This document shows, piece after piece, positions 14,653 to 30,444 of a stretch of DNA of 64,000 bases. Numbering within the stretch: position 1 is the stretch's first letter; every line of letters begins with the position of its first letter. This stretch comes from Brachyhypopomus gauderio (lineage: Eukaryota > Chordata > Actinopteri > Gymnotiformes > Hypopomidae): positions 10,288,415 through 10,352,414 of the forward strand of contig NC_135225.1 of NCBI RefSeq assembly GCF_052324685.1. Direction: 5' to 3'. The notes beneath the pieces are model-generated. The model made no database searches. It was not told the origin of the DNA and worked only from the letters and a program-made list of their open reading frames with translations. A program made the translations under genes and the position numbers.

Positions 14653-17600
14653 TGTTCAGTTTATTGTTAGCATTGCTTACCTGATATATGAATATATTAA
14701 TGGTGTGTGTGTGTGCACGTGCATGAACACGCGTGTGGATAAGAACACACGGCAGATGCAGCATGAGCGAGAGCCCAGGTGTAGCAGAGCGGTACCACAG
14801 TACCTCACTGTGCCACCCAGGCGTCTGTGGGGGGTAACAGGCCTCACATTGCTTCCAGCTCACTACTCACAGCCCATGGTGCCTAATCTCACCCTGTTCT
14901 AATCTGACCAATCAGGCATGAGAGTGGGGGAAGGGACACTGTTTTGCCAGGAGCAAAAGGGGGGGGGGGGGGGGCGGCAATAGTGTTGCACAGCAGTTTT
15001 AGTTGCAGAGTTTGTCATTTGAGTCGCAAATATTTTTTTAAAGCTTTACACGTTTTAATGTAATGACCTGGTTTTCTTCAAGATGCTAATTAAAAGAAAT
15101 CAATAGAACTTTGGATAAACAGTGTTTATAAGAATTTTAGAAGTAGGAAGGAAAAAACTCCCAATTAATTTGGTTTTCTCTCTGTGTGATGTGTGTTCTC
15201 TTGCTCCATCATTCTCTCTATCTGAAATGGATCTGAATAACATTAAATATGGAAAATTAGTGTTTGAGGATTCTAGGTGAGATGTGTAGTATTCAATTTG
15301 ACACTCCCATAGCAACCTGAGTTAGATGAAGTTTAGTAAGTGAAAATAGGTGAGATGGAAATTATTCTTTTTTATAAGTGATTCAATTTTTAGAGTAACT
15401 TATACCGAGGGCTGACCAAGGCTGATCTCCCGTGCACAGGTGTCTAGTTTACAGACATGGACTGCAGTTTCAGATTCTGGAATCTGTTAAACTTGCATCA
15501 TCATTGTAGAAAATCTGCTTGGTTTGAGATTAAACTGGATTTCCTTGTGGTAAACCTGTCCTCAGTGTGAGAGCTGGAAGAGATCGAACACTCAAGTGTT
15601 CAGGAGCAGTGTGTTTGAGTGCGAATTGTCCATGGATTATAATGACTTGATTTAGAATTAATTCCAGTTGTTTGACTTCCAGTTAATTCAAATGCTCCTG
15701 CACACATAAGGTAAAGATACTGTTCTGCACATGTGCATTCTGTCAGTATAGGTTTAACTATTAACACACACTCTGACTTGCAGAGTACATACAGTGGATT
15801 TTGAAAGACGGACACAGCTGCCAAAAACTCTTTGTATCCCCCCAAAAACTGATACCAGGAAAAAAACAGAAGTTTTATTAATTTGTACTTGTTGTTAAAG
15901 AATATATTATTTTAAAACTGATTAAATAACATTTTCAGCTGAGACATGCTTACATGAAACTGTCAGAATATCTCCTAATATCTAAACTATATCTCCTAAT
16001 ATCTTGTTCACTTGCCCTTTCACTTAATTTTTTAAATAAATTAGGACACCATATTTTTCATGTGAACAGTGTTGATTGTCTTAATAACTACCACCCAATA
16101 TTGACTCTGTTACAATAGTCCTCTATGTGGTGTTGTCCCTGTCACTGTTTACTGCTTTAACCATGAAGAAAGATGTCGGTTGAAAAAATATTTATCAGGT
16201 GTTTGTAAAAATGTTTAATAAACTGTGAAGTAGTTCGAAGCCAAATCGTCAAATTGCTCACCTGTATGCTGAAAACATCTCTTGGTGTTAAAGTAGTGAA
16301 GACTTTGGTATCTGCTTTATGTGGCAGATAGTAAATACTCATCACACACTAATCTCAGTGTTCGTGAGTCCCCTATATTTGAACAGCAGTTGTTCTCATG
16401 TAACCCTGGTGCCCTGAACATGTTGGATTAGAAGGGACTGCAGTTAATATCCTTTACACCAGGAACACTGCAAAACATCTTATGTTCAACTCTGCCTTTT
16501 GGATTTTGTCTCGTTGGATAAATAAAGTCCAATAAATTTAATGTAAGTTCATTAAGGCAGAATTTACATTTTCCACTCCATTACTATTACTATTGCATTA
16601 ATCCAGTGATGACGGTTAAAGAGCCATGAGTCTGTTTTTGAATCGGCGTGTGAGTTTGTCTTAAGTGAAGTAAAAAGCTGTTCCACCTCCTCTCCACCAA
16701 CTGACTCCACTCGCTAAAGCACACAGGAGCCAGAGCAATATGTTGCATCAAATAAAATATTCAGAGGCTTAAGGAGGAGGTGTGTAGTTCAGTCATTTGT
16801 TGAAATGACAATTTTAGGAATTATTTTTAAAGTTTGTGTTTTTCAGAAATCGCAGAATGATTATCAGTGTTTCACATGAATAAATGTAATCAGTGTTATA
16901 TATTATGCTGTAACCTAGCTCAAATGATTGTTTTGATGTGAGACCAAAATATGTTTTCAGGTAAAACATAATATTTCTGTAAAACTCCATGTCAGTTAAG
17001 GCTGATATGCTTTTATCCTCTGCTGTCCAGCGGGAATGATGGATACCCGTAGGCTCAGTTGCATCGTTCTTATTAATAACGTTTGTAGCTTCCTTGAGTT
17101 AGGTCCAGGCTTTGTGGTACAGCTTTAGGCACAATGACTAAGCCTATCTGTCCTTTCTACAGCAACCCAAGGGAGTCGCTGGCAACGTGTTTATGATTTA
17201 GTGCAATGCCTACCTTAAAGCCGAGAGAGCAGAGAAGTGTCAGTGATATGGCTGAGCCTTTGAAACCTTAACATTAGCCCACATGTTTCTGGTTTTGACC
17301 GGGCAAGTGCTGGAAACCTCTCCCGGTCATTATGCTGCTCATTCACTACCTTAATCATCTCACACAGTATCTGCCCTTTGTCCTTACCTCACAACACATT
17401 GCCTCCAGCAACAAGCAGCCATTTTGGATCCAGCCCTGCCTCCATGTTGACTTTGAACCAGGGCTTAATGAAGAGGCATCTGTTTCGATGGACTCTAAAC
17501 ATCACTTTTCTTTTCGTTCCTGCTGCCTCCTTTGAGGAAGAAGGGATGATAATGGATGGAAGAGGGGTGCCTGCTTTCCTGTGAAAGCGAATTTGACGCC

Positions 17601-17757
17601 AGCCCTTTCTCTTCCAGGACATTGCCTAATCAATCATAACCAATAACAAATTCATCAGCTTGAATCAATTTTGGGCTGTTAAGATCAAAAAGGGGCAGAT
17701 TGTGCCCCTCCCCCCAGGCCTAATTTATATAATGTGGCACAAATTTACCCCCCTCCC

Positions 17758-17758
<1 letters not shown>
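14653..17758. other. intergenic DNA, no gene seen
   Basis: Contains a poly-G tract at 14959-14974 and otherwise AT-rich sequence. No coding, RNA or mobile-element signature was recognised. Confidence 0.5.

Positions 17759-17811
<53 letters not shown>
17759..17811. repeat. (CA)n microsatellite
   Basis: An uninterrupted CA array of about 50 bp. Confidence 0.97.
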
Positions 17812-17812
<1 letters not shown>

Positions 17813-20398
17813 TTTAAAAATATATTTGTCAACTCTCAGCAATATTAAACCTGATGTGGATGTCTTGTTTTTATGGAGGGAGTAAGGAAAAGAGCTTGCA
17901 GTTATTAGATTAGATGTTGCTGGATTATTAAAGTGTAATATCAATTATTAAGTCTAAACCGAACAGCTATTACATTAACGTTTTACATCTTTGGTGGCTA
18001 ATATCTAAATATATAATTTTTACAAGTTTGAAACACAAATAAAACGGAGGAGAAAAAAAATATAACGGCACCATAGTAATGAGTCTCTGTGCACACATTT
18101 AAACACTTCAGTGCAGGACTCTATGTCCGGAGCAGTGTATCTGTTTTGTAAATATTAATCCCACCTCAATTGCCAATGACAACTCAAAGAAACCCTTGCA
18201 TTCATCAGTGTTAAAGGCCCTGGGACAAACACTGCCCCATCAAAGGCCTTCACCCTGTCCAACAATTACAGCTAATAGTTACTGCAGGCCAAAGTACCCC
18301 CCCCTCCCCACGAGAGCGTTTCACTGCATCTCTGGTCCCTCGCTTCCCCCGCCCGTCTGCCTGCCTGGGGTGGCGTGTACCAGGGGACTCGAGGAACAGG
18401 AAGTGGGGAAGCTTTGAAGATCGCAAATCAGGTACCAGCACTTACGGAGGTGAACGGTGGTTAATTTGTTGCTTCATACTCATTTGGGCATGTAAAGGGG
18501 AGTGTGCCACTATCAGTACGGTCTCTTCTGCATCGCTTACGGAGACTTGGAGAAAACGTTTGTCATATACATTTTATAATGGAGAGGAAAATATTTAATG
18601 ATATATATATAATCTCGATTTTTAGCAAATATGTAATTTTAATTAAGTGAATGATAATTGTTTCAGACAAGCTTTGGTATTACGGTCAATTAGTTTACCG
18701 TTGTTTTTTAAATATGATGATTACTAGCAGGATTACATGATATCTTAATAAGGATCACTTGCTCCATTTTTTTATTCTGAACGATTCAAGGTACTGTGTC
18801 TATAAGACAGCAGGACCATCTAACGTAGTCCGTTTTAACTTGCCTATGTGTACCTTGCATTGTTTTTAACCATGGTGCGTTTTGGGGCTTTTAATTAATT
18901 CACCTTGCAATTTGGGCCTGGAAACGTATAAAGATAATTCTTTTCTTTGCTTTCTTTAACGCACACGACGCAGTTTGTGTCCAAATGGTTTAGTTGACCG
19001 TGAACGCTGCACTTGTTTAAATGTTTATGAGATTTGTTTTCCCGTTGTTACGGTTCTTGTTTGGCACGTCTTCATATGTGTCAAATTGTATTTTAATTAA
19101 ACGAACTTTACTTTTTTGACAACAAATCGCTCATTACTGTAGTTCATAGAGCCAGTCATTGACGGCGATGTTTCTCTTGTTATGCCCCGCAATACTTACA
19201 AAATAATAAACGCCTCTTTGCGTTATAGTTACAATGCGACAGGAGTGAACAATCCGGATTACGATCCGATATTAACGTCGTAAAAATTTTAGATTCCTTT
19301 CTCAAACGAATGCTACAACATTTCTAACGGTAGGACTACTACCTTGAGCAAATTGTTGCCTAGTCTACAATCTCCTACTGCAGAAGAGTTTATATTTAGT
19401 AGCCTATATTGCAACACAATGCGTATGAAGACTTTTGATCTCACTGATGCCGAAGCAGTTTAAACCCTGGTGGAGCCTACCACTCTATCAGGAGTGTATG
19501 TTGAGCATTCTGCACCAAAAGGTCTTCTCAGCCATGCAGGACCGCTGTGGTAGGGACTTGTTGCTTATATGAACTTTTACACATTTGCTGAGTCTGTACT
19601 GAGAAACGATGGGAGCCAGTTCCTGGCCATACTGGCTTTCACTGTCGAGGACCAGTGGTCTGAAATTCTTCAATGAGTTACGCACTAATCCGGTAGAGGA
19701 AAGTAATCTTATTGTTTAATATAGTAATCTTTTGTATTAGGTTACATATACATTTTAATAGGTAGTCAGTAGTGTGTAAAGGAATGCATTTTTAAAGTGA
19801 GCCTCTCAACTATGGTGTTATCACCCCTTTTGCAAAGTCCTTATGGAATTGAAATTTCAGATGTGTCTTAAAAACATACAATGCATGAAATAAAAATAAA
19901 ATATGTACTTCGCATGAAATTGACAACTTATAATATAGCCTGCATTGCCTAGAAACCATTGCTTTTCACCATACATTGTTATTTTAGGATGAAGGGCCAT
20001 TTTCCCCAAGGGATAAAAATATAATGTTTCATATATTTAGGGTAATTGATATATTTTGAATGAATGCTATTTTGGAACTAAATGCTGGCACTGATACAAA
20101 AGGTGTCAGATTCGCAGCTCAGGTTTGGTGGATTTTACGCAACCATTCTTTACCATGTTAAAGTAAATCATCAACTTTTGCAGGATTTACAGTAACAGAA
20201 ACCCACCCATCTGTAGTTTTGCATCATCGTGTTTTTGCAGTGTGATTGAACACTTGCTGTGTGGAGGTGCAGTGGCTTGGGTTGCCAGGCAGTGAGGAGG
20301 CACTCCTGGTCCCTCTGGATGGGCCCTGCAGTGGTGTCTGGTTCTGAGCTGCCTTGGCCGGGGTGAGCAGAGTGTAAAGGAAAGTGACAAGCCTTCAT

Positions 20399-20401
<3 letters not shown>
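17812..20401. other. intergenic DNA, no gene seen
   Basis: The 18.5-19.4 kb part is AT-rich with many homeodomain-core-like TAATTA/ATTAA strings and no obvious repeat family, so it may hold regulatory sequence. No gene is supported. Confidence 0.45.
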
Positions 20402-22899
<2,498 letters not shown>

Positions 22900-23560
22900 A
22901 TAAACGGATTCAGAGAGCAGAGAGTCTCCGTCTGCATTATTGATCACGTCTCATGGCGGAGTCGGCGGTTTGAAAGCTTTTAACAGCATCCGGAGCTAAA
23001 AACACCTCGTGGGCTCCTTAAGGTGAAATACATCGCGACGCCTTCGCAGCGAGCCTCTCCAGTCTCAGTAACTCCCCGAGCCGCGCAAACTACAGCAACC
23101 GCTCAATTAAAGGAACACATCCAATATTTATCTGCTACACTGCCAAACTCGTGCCTCAAATTACCAGACAAGAGCATTGACAAGCCACGTCGTGCCGCTG
23201 CCAAAAAAGCTTTTATTTCTCGCAACCTGAACTTTGTTTTTGCTTCTATATGTGAGAAGTAGCAGGACGCGGCACACGTCTGAGGACTGGGCGGACTGGA
23301 TGCGTTAATGGTTTAGCGCGTGCTCACCCTGGTCCGTGTTAGACGTTTTCTTATCTTCATTCGTCACGGTCAAATTCCACTTTTGTCCAATAAATGTTGC
23401 AGAGAGAGAAGGATAGTAATTAGTTCCTTTAATGAGCAATAATTCATAACTCACTCCGCGCCCTGTCAGACGGGGAGATGGGCCTCACTGCTATTCTGCC
23501 CCGGGCACTGAGGGCTGTCTCATTAAAAGTGCATTAAGCACGCGCACACAACACACTTGA
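22900..23560. promoter_or_regulatory. candidate conserved non-coding element
   Basis: This block differs from its surroundings: it is free of simple repeats, moderately GC-rich and carries several TAAT/ATTA cores (for example around 23418-23450 and 23520-23537) and a CCAATAAA near 23387. It sits in the desert between cpz and hmx4, about 23 kb from hmx4 on its 3' side. The call is an inference from composition and position only; no conservation data were available. Confidence 0.3.
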
Positions 23561-24801
23561 CTGCTGCGAATATGGTGCTTTTTAGTATTTAATGCTTCCT
23601 TGCACAAACGCTAATAAAAACTTTCACAAAGAAGAGAGGACAGAACCATGTGTTAAGTGCATGAGAATGTGTGTATTTCTGAATACTAAAAATGGAATAA
23701 ATGGAAGCATTGTTTTCTGATGATTGAATAACACCCCTTTTACAGTGTGTACCTGAATCTCCCAGCACTTACTAAGTGGAGATTTGAATCTTGCATATTT
23801 AAGGAAGCAGTGGGAAACATTCTAGGTCATGTCTAACTGATGACACTTCAAAAGTAGATTGAATTATTTTGCCACTTCCACAAATGTCCAGAGTGTACAC
23901 GTAAACACTCACTCCTATGAATGTGACCGGTCATGAGGGATAATAAAAAAAAACTATTTTCCCTCTACAGTGTATAGGAGAGCTCCTGTTGGGTGATTTG
24001 ATACTCTCTGTAACTTGGACATGGACACACACACACACACACTTTCTCTCAGGGAGTTTCTCGGTGAGAGGGTGCAGCAGTTCGGAACTGTTCCAGTGAG
24101 CAGGCAGCTGATGAGAGACGAGAAGACAGGTCAGAGCAGTACGCTCCTGAGTCATGTAAAATGCAACACAAGCAGCGCTCCATGAAAGTCTTCTGATGGC
24201 ATACACACACACTCACACTCTCACTCATCCATTCCAAGCCTCCTTTATATCTCTCTCTATGGTTCCTTTTTTTTTAACTTTCCCCCTTAAGTCTCATGCG
24301 TTCATATCTGTCACAAACATGCTCACAATGTGCGCTGCGCTGTCATAAGCACAAGCAGCAGGCGAGCACATACCACGCGTTCGGCGCAGTAGCCTTCATC
24401 TGCTCCGTCCATCCGGTTTGTTTTGTAGTCGATTCACCTTACAAGCTGGCACATGGCATAATTACACCACCATCCATCACATGTCAGTGAAGACCTGGGC
24501 AGCTGTTCAAAACAGTCCTAGCTTTGTTCCTGCTGGTATTTGCTAACACACCCTCGCCTCATCATTAACACACAATAAGGTAAATTATACATGTTTAACT
24601 TGATTTTTCTATTAGCAGTGCTTATGAAGTACTTTGAACGCCCTTGGAATCCACGTTTCCTCAGACATTTGACTGTTAGCTCAAATGGACCTAGAGTTGA
24701 CATTTTAAATAAATAATATAGACCTACATCTGAAAATCTCCTCACATTACAAATTCACATCTATAGTGATGAAATAGTCTCCATTGTTTGATATGTCCTT
24801 G
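23561..24801. other. intergenic DNA, no gene seen
   Basis: Short CA runs near 24027-24043 and 24203-24222. Nothing else was recognised. Confidence 0.5.
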
Positions 24802-24809
24802 GAAATGAG

Positions 24810-24964
24810 CAGAGCCGGAGTGGCTAATCGGGAGATTCGGGAGGATTCCCGATGGGCCGACTCATGTCAGTCTCTAGTTTGGGACTATTGGGAGGAAAAA
24901 ATAATTTTGGGCCGGATTTGGGCATGAAGCTCCCGGGCTGAAAAAGTAGCCCACTCCGGCCCTG
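24810..24964. mobile_element. hAT-type MITE (155 bp)
   Basis: It begins CAGAGCCGGAGTGG and ends CCACTCCGGCCCTG, and is flanked by an exact 8-bp duplication GAAATGAG at 24802-24809 and 24965-24972. CAG...CTG ends with an 8-bp duplication are diagnostic of hAT-derived MITEs. It is non-coding. Confidence 0.9.
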
Positions 24965-24972
24965 GAAATGAG

Positions 24973-26185
24973 TATTTGTTTGTTTGTTTCAGAAGAGGGG
25001 TGGGTTTTGTTCTTTTCAGAGTTCAGCTAGAGCAAAGCTGTCAGCATTCTGAATACACAGCCCAGCAGATACTCTCTGAATCTTAGGACTGGATGGCTTT
25101 GCTGTTTATGATTTTTGTACGAGAGATTGCTTAAAATCACTTTGGGCTCATACATGTGTTTTGGTCACATATTAGACCTAGGGGTGGAGGAGTGTGCATA
25201 TTCATGACCCAGTTCTTGTTAACAGAGTAACACAGACCAGTGTGAACATGTGGAATATTAGGCCTAATCTGTATATTGAAAGTTACTTGTCTCAACTGTT
25301 TTGCCAAATGCTGTTTTTGTGCTCTTTCTATGATCAGATATAAGTAATAGATGCTTCTTTTGACCTGACAACTCTGTCACACATCCAGTGTAGTTTACTC
25401 AGTAAATCTCAATTGAGAATGCACACCTGTCTGTCTGTCATATTGACTGACTGTCAATCTGTCTGTCTGACTCACTCACTCACTCACTCACTCACTCACT
25501 CAATTTGTCCCTCATACAGACAGGCACACATTTTCCCACTTAGCAGTGCATTGTCAGGAGTATCCAGTGGGGTGTGTTTGTGCCTCTGAAGGTGTTTAAG
25601 GATATGCCCACTGTGTGTGATAATGGAGCACATTACTAATTCAGAGAGAGAGTGAAAGAGATTGGGGGTGTTGTGACTCTATAGTTAGGACACACTGGGA
25701 TATCCATAATCTCTATTGTATATTTTGGTCAACTGATTGCTTTGAATAATACATGGCTAAAAGCCTCTGGCCTCTGCAGTCATTTTTTTCTGATGTCTTT
25801 CGTTTTGAAAGACTTGCACTTGCTTCAGCCATTTCCCTGAGTGCAAATGCAGTTTCTTTCTTTACTCATCTTCCTCACTCACCCATGTACACTCACACAC
25901 ACACACTCTCTCACACACACTAGCAATCCAGACAGAACGACAATCTCCAGAATGCATAAGTGAACATAAAGTTGTATCTATAATATTAATTGTAACTGTG
26001 ACTGTAGAAACCTCACAACTTAGGGTTCCACCATATTCCCTATTGTCCTGGCTGTCTGCTCCAAGCTCCCAAGTCCCTGTGTCTGTCAGCATAATCCTCC
26101 CCAGCACCAGAGACACACGGTGCCCCACACTCGCCTGCAGTCCTACAGGACACCGCTTGTTCCTTCCACATGGTGAAGCACTTTT
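24973..26185. other. intergenic DNA, no gene seen
   Basis: Contains a short CACT tandem run at about 25472-25500 and CA runs near 25890-25920. No gene was recognised. Confidence 0.5.
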
Positions 26186-26351
26186 CAGGGTTGCCAACTG
26201 CCAACTTTTCAAGATCACTTGGAGTGAGATCTGAAACTGGAGAGGGTGGCGAGTGTAAGTTGTTGATCGGCGTGAGAAATCGGATGTGTGGCGTGTGAAG
26301 ACAGTCAAATGCGTGTGTCTCATGGTCAATGTGTGAGAGTTGGCAACCCTG
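26186..26351. mobile_element. hAT-like MITE with CAGGGTTGCCAACT ends
   Basis: The left end CAGGGTTGCCAACT is matched by AGTTGGCAACCCTG at the right end, 166 bp in total. The flanking 8-mers (GCACTTTT and CAATCAGT) do not match, so the target duplication has decayed or the copy is rearranged. A second right-hand end of the same family lies at about 31405-31431. Confidence 0.7.
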
Positions 26352-26383
26352 CAATCAGTGAATAGCTAAGTATCCATCAAGCC

Positions 26384-27060
26384 CAGGGGCGGACTGGCAT
26401 ACATTACTACCGGGGATTTCCCCGGTGGGCCAACGGGTTAGTGGGCCGCCGGGCTGCCGGCCACCAGTGGTTTAACTTCAGCCCGTGAAGGAGACATTGC
26501 ACTGCGGCCCGGCCCGTAGTCACGCTGCTGTTTAACGGTCCCTATTACCTCTCCCCCGCTCCAGTCAGGCAAACCTGCTCAGCGCCTGGCCGCAGACTGA
26601 GCCTGTAAACACATGAACGAGTTGGACCGCGGCCGCGGCCTGGGCCAGCTGATGCGGGCTGATGGTATGCAGTGGAGATCAGAAAAAAAACAACTTGTCC
26701 CAGAAAATCCGGGCCGGACTACAAAGACATACAGCAGCTGTGTCACTTATTAATACAAGTAGTCACGAACTGGAAAAGCCTTGTCCATACTAATGCCACA
26801 TTAATTATATCTGCCTGTTTGTATCCCACGAGTAACAAGTCAAGAGAGAGATGCCAGTTGCACACTGACACTGCTGAGGGTCTAACTCATCATGTGATCC
26901 CTCCGCGACATGGTTGACACTATTGAAACATGAAAAAATAAGTCAGCATTGCCGTAAAGAGGGAGCAGTCTAAGCCAGGGTCTAAACAAACTACGAAATG
27001 TAAAGGTGGCACTGAAAAGCTGAGAGAGAAAAAAAGAAAAGCTGCAGAGGTTACTCACTG
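26384..27060 (+). mobile_element. 5' fragment of an autonomous hAT element
   Basis: It opens with CAGGGGCGGACTGG, a hAT-type terminus. Near 26990-27060 is a short Lys/Arg-rich reading frame (S-K-Q-T-T-K-C-K-G-G-T-E-K-L-R-E-K-K-R-K) like the basic N-terminal region of hAT transposases. No transposase core or matching right end was found nearby, so this is a truncated copy. Confidence 0.55.
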
Positions 27061-27351
27061 AGTGAACAATATAGGTTTCAGTAGCTTTCCAGTAGTTTTC
27101 CCCCTGTATTTTGTCAGGGTCAAGTTGTTAGGTTTGTTAGTTATTTTGTTATGCCACTATGTGGTTTTGTAATCATATTATTGCTGGAAGTAATATAGTA
27201 ATACTGTCCATATGACAATAAAAGCTGTCATATACACTACATGCCATGCATAGATTCATAGACAGTATATATATTGATTTTGATTAATTAATTAAAAAAA
27301 AATAACGCTTAAAAAAAATTTATGCTGATTAATCACGGTCCTTGGTGACCT

Positions 27352-29945
27352 TTGACCCGGTGCATCTTTAGCTTTTTCGGTCACTACAACATGATAGAGG
27401 CAAACGAAACCGCACTACTTGGCCCCCTTAATGGCACATTTACTTTTAAAAAATATCCAGACGGAACTTTGAATAGAAGCACAGTGCTCTGCCGGTTCTG
27501 TAACAAGGAATTTTCCCACCGGAGTGCTGGGTGCAAGCCTGAAATTTCACCTCAACGCAAAGCATATCCATGAAACCGGTCATACAAGCACACAGCGCAT
27601 GCTGCTAGAGCTAGCAGCCAACCTTGTCAAGCCACACTGGATCAAGTGTTAGTGTTTATTGTCATATGCACAGAGGAAACAGTTTTCCTTAGATACAATG
27701 AAAATCTTACTTTGCTCCTCGCTAAGAATGCCACAGGAAATATACACTAAATGAAATAATAATATAATAATAAATATAAGCTACTACAGTAGAGGATCTT
27801 AAATTTACACCAGAGAATAGATTACAGTGAAAAAAATGTACAATGTATAAATTACAGTGATATGGATAGTGTTGTAAAGTGCACTAGTGCGATTGTAGAC
27901 ATGTGCTACAGTAAAGTGACAGTGGGGTGTAAATATGAAGCAGTAAGGTGCAGGTTATTCCTGAGGAAAGAGTTCTTTATAATTGGAATTACACATCACA
28001 CTTCTGTACCCATGTCTGGACAGTCTGAAGTGTGAAGAGTCATTTCTGATTCAGAACTCTGATTGCGGTGGGGAAGAAGGAGTTCTTTAATCTGGAGGTC
28101 TTGCACGTCATGATCCTGTACCTCCGGCCTGAGGGCAGAGGTTTGAACAGTCCGTGCTGGGGGTGGGTGGGGTCTTTGATGATGACGGCAGCTTTCCTTC
28201 GGACTCGGTGGTTTTAGATGCTCTGCAGAGAGTGCAGTGGAGAATTGGCCTTTTCGCGCAGACCGACTTAAAAACTCAATTGCAAAATGGATTGCTATGG
28301 ACTGTAGACCAGTTTTGATGGTAGAGGACCGAGGGTTAGTCGAGGTTTTACAAACAGCATCTTCTGACGCAGCTTATAAGATGCCATCGAGGAGCACAAA
28401 TGTGTCTAAAATTCATCAACTTTACGACACAGAAAAGAAATCAAAATTAGACTTAATTTTAGAAGTTGCGGGAGCCCAGTATATTGCGCTGACTGGAGAT
28501 CACTGGACGTCAGTTAGCAATCACAATTACCTCGGTGTGACCGCACACTTTATTGACAGTGAGTGGAAACTAATGTCACTTGTGTTGACCATGCGAAAAA
28601 CGGACACCAGACACTCTGCAGATGCCTGTGCAGATCCGTTTTTGTCTGTGGTGGAGGCATGGCAAGTTCAACAGAAGATCACAACTGTCAGCACAGACGG
28701 CAGTCGATACATGGTTGCTGCATCGAAAAGACTTCCATATGAGCATATGCCTTGTATTGCTCACATGTTACAGAGAAGCATCACTGTTTGTCTTGCTGAC
28801 AAGGGATTCTGGGATGCATTGGCAAAGTGTCATAAAATAGTGGGGCATTTTAAACACAGCCCTGTGAACACAGAGGAGCTCCACCAGCAGCAACAAGTTG
28901 GGCAGCAAACAGAGCATCTGATTCAGGATGTTTCTACAAGGTGGAACTCAACGCTTGCTATGATTTTTCGTCTGCTGAAGAATCAGGAGGCTATCAAGGC
29001 TACTCTGAGCCATCAGAAGCACAAGCTAGTCATGTTGACTGCATCTGAGTGGGACAAACTGAAGAAGTTAGAGACCCTCCTTGAACCATGCAGGTAACCC
29101 CCAACCCCCCCCCCCCCCCCCCCCAACCCCCTTACACGCAAGCACGCATAGGGAATAGTTGTTTGTTATATTGAGAATTACCTATCATAGTCTAATTTGG
29201 AAAGTGTTTCTTAAAAGGAAATCAGACTCTGATATAATACACATACTGACTCTGATATAATACACTTCCCTTTTCATTCATTATGCAGATATGTGACTGA
29301 GCTTCTTGGAGGTGAGACTTACAGTATGTCTCATGCTCTGTGGTGTTGCATGCTTTTTGCCACCTATACCATACTATGGAAGTCTTAGAGGAGGATCCAG
29401 CCTATATAGAAAGGTTCAAGACTGCCTTTAAGAAAGACCTGTTAGAACGGCAAAAAACCCTCAACAACAGATGGCTCAAAATTGCTTCAGCACTAGACCC
29501 ACGTTTCAAGGACTTAAAACACCTACCCAAAGGAGAAAGAGAAGAGGTGTGGACCAGCCTTGAGGTACTGCTGCAAAATGAGCCCAGCAGAATTACCTTA
29601 AAGCCCTTAAAAGAGCCAGCAAAGAAAAGGAGCCTCTTGGTCCTTACTTCAGACACAGGCTCTGATGATGATGTGATGGGACTGAACAGAGCTCTGAACC
29701 GCTACAAAGCAGAGCCCAGCATCTGCATGGAAGCATGCCCATTGCAGTGGTGGTCAACTCATGCTGGGGCCCATCAGGAGTTGTCCGTCCTGGCTTGCAA
29801 ATATCTGGCCTCTCCTGCTACTTCTGTCCCCTGTGAGAGACTTTTCTCCCTTGCAGGTAACTTAGTCCAAAAAAGGAGTGCAGCATTGGCTTCTGAGAAT
29901 GTAGACAAGCTAGTGTGTCTCAGTAACTGGTTGAGAGAGGTGTAA
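27352..29945 (+). pseudogene. hAT/ZBED transposase pseudogene
   Basis: The N-terminal part (27385-27640) has a BED-type zinc finger, C-R-F-C-N-K-E-F-S-H followed, after a frameshift, by L-K-F-H-L-N-A-K-H. A T-L-D-Q-V segment follows just before an insertion (27649-28235). The reading frame resumes at 28237-29093 with the RNase H-like core: L-T-G-D-H-W-T-S-V-S-N carries the first catalytic Asp and V-S-T-D-G-S a second acidic site. A consensus GT-AG intron at 29094-29288, containing a poly-C tract, joins E-P-C-R to Y-V-T-E-L-L-G-G-E. One further frameshift near 29338 precedes the last part (29340-29945), which has the hAT dimerisation signature S-P-A-T-S-V-P-C-E-R-L-F-S. At least two frameshifts plus the insertion make it non-functional, although the two long frames (286 and 201 codons) are free of stops. 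Confidence 0.85.
27649..28235. mobile_element. unclassified dispersed repeat inserted in the hAT transposase
   Basis: This block interrupts the transposase between T-L-D-Q-V and E-N-W-P-F and shares no coding sense with it. It begins with TGTTTATTGTCATATGCACA and ends with a GC-richer stretch (CCTCCGGCCTGAGGGCAGAG, then GTGGGTGGGGTCTTTGATGA), a combination I remember as a common teleost interspersed repeat but cannot name. AGTG flanks both sides (27645-27648 and 28236-28239), a possible 4-bp duplication. Confidence 0.6.
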
Positions 29946-30444
29946 GAAGTGAGGCACATGGGTCCAGTTGTGTTAAATAACACAAACTTGTTATTTGGTT
30001 GACTTTATTTCATCATTCAATATGTTCCAGAAAAAAGTAAAAAAGTGTGATGTTGTTTTTCTGATGGTCCATGATGAAAAAAATAAAATTGTTATACCTT
30101 GGAAATTTAACAAAATTAGGCAACATAGTGTATTTGCTAACTACAGTATGTTAAGTGATTTTTTTGGCACAGACAGTGCTTAAGAAGTAATTTCAAAGTT
30201 GAAGAAGGTGTTGATATATTATTCTGTTCAGGTTATAATTGTGGCCTAAGGATGGCTGGTATGTTATGCATCTGAAATAAAGAGATCTGGAACTTCTAAG
30301 TCTATACCAGTAATCTATTAATTCATTCATTGATTTACTCATCTGCAGAATTCATTTGACATGTAAATTTTTTTAATACAATACTTTCATAGCAAGAAGT
30401 GATGAATGCGATTAATTTAGATTAATTAATCACAAAGTGTGTAA

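Noticed and set aside
14081..14902. Long ORFs of 136-273 codons on both strands with a 9-residue repeat, resembling a repeat protein
   Set aside because: They are translations of the 27-bp minisatellite; a unit divisible by three keeps several frames open on both strands at once.
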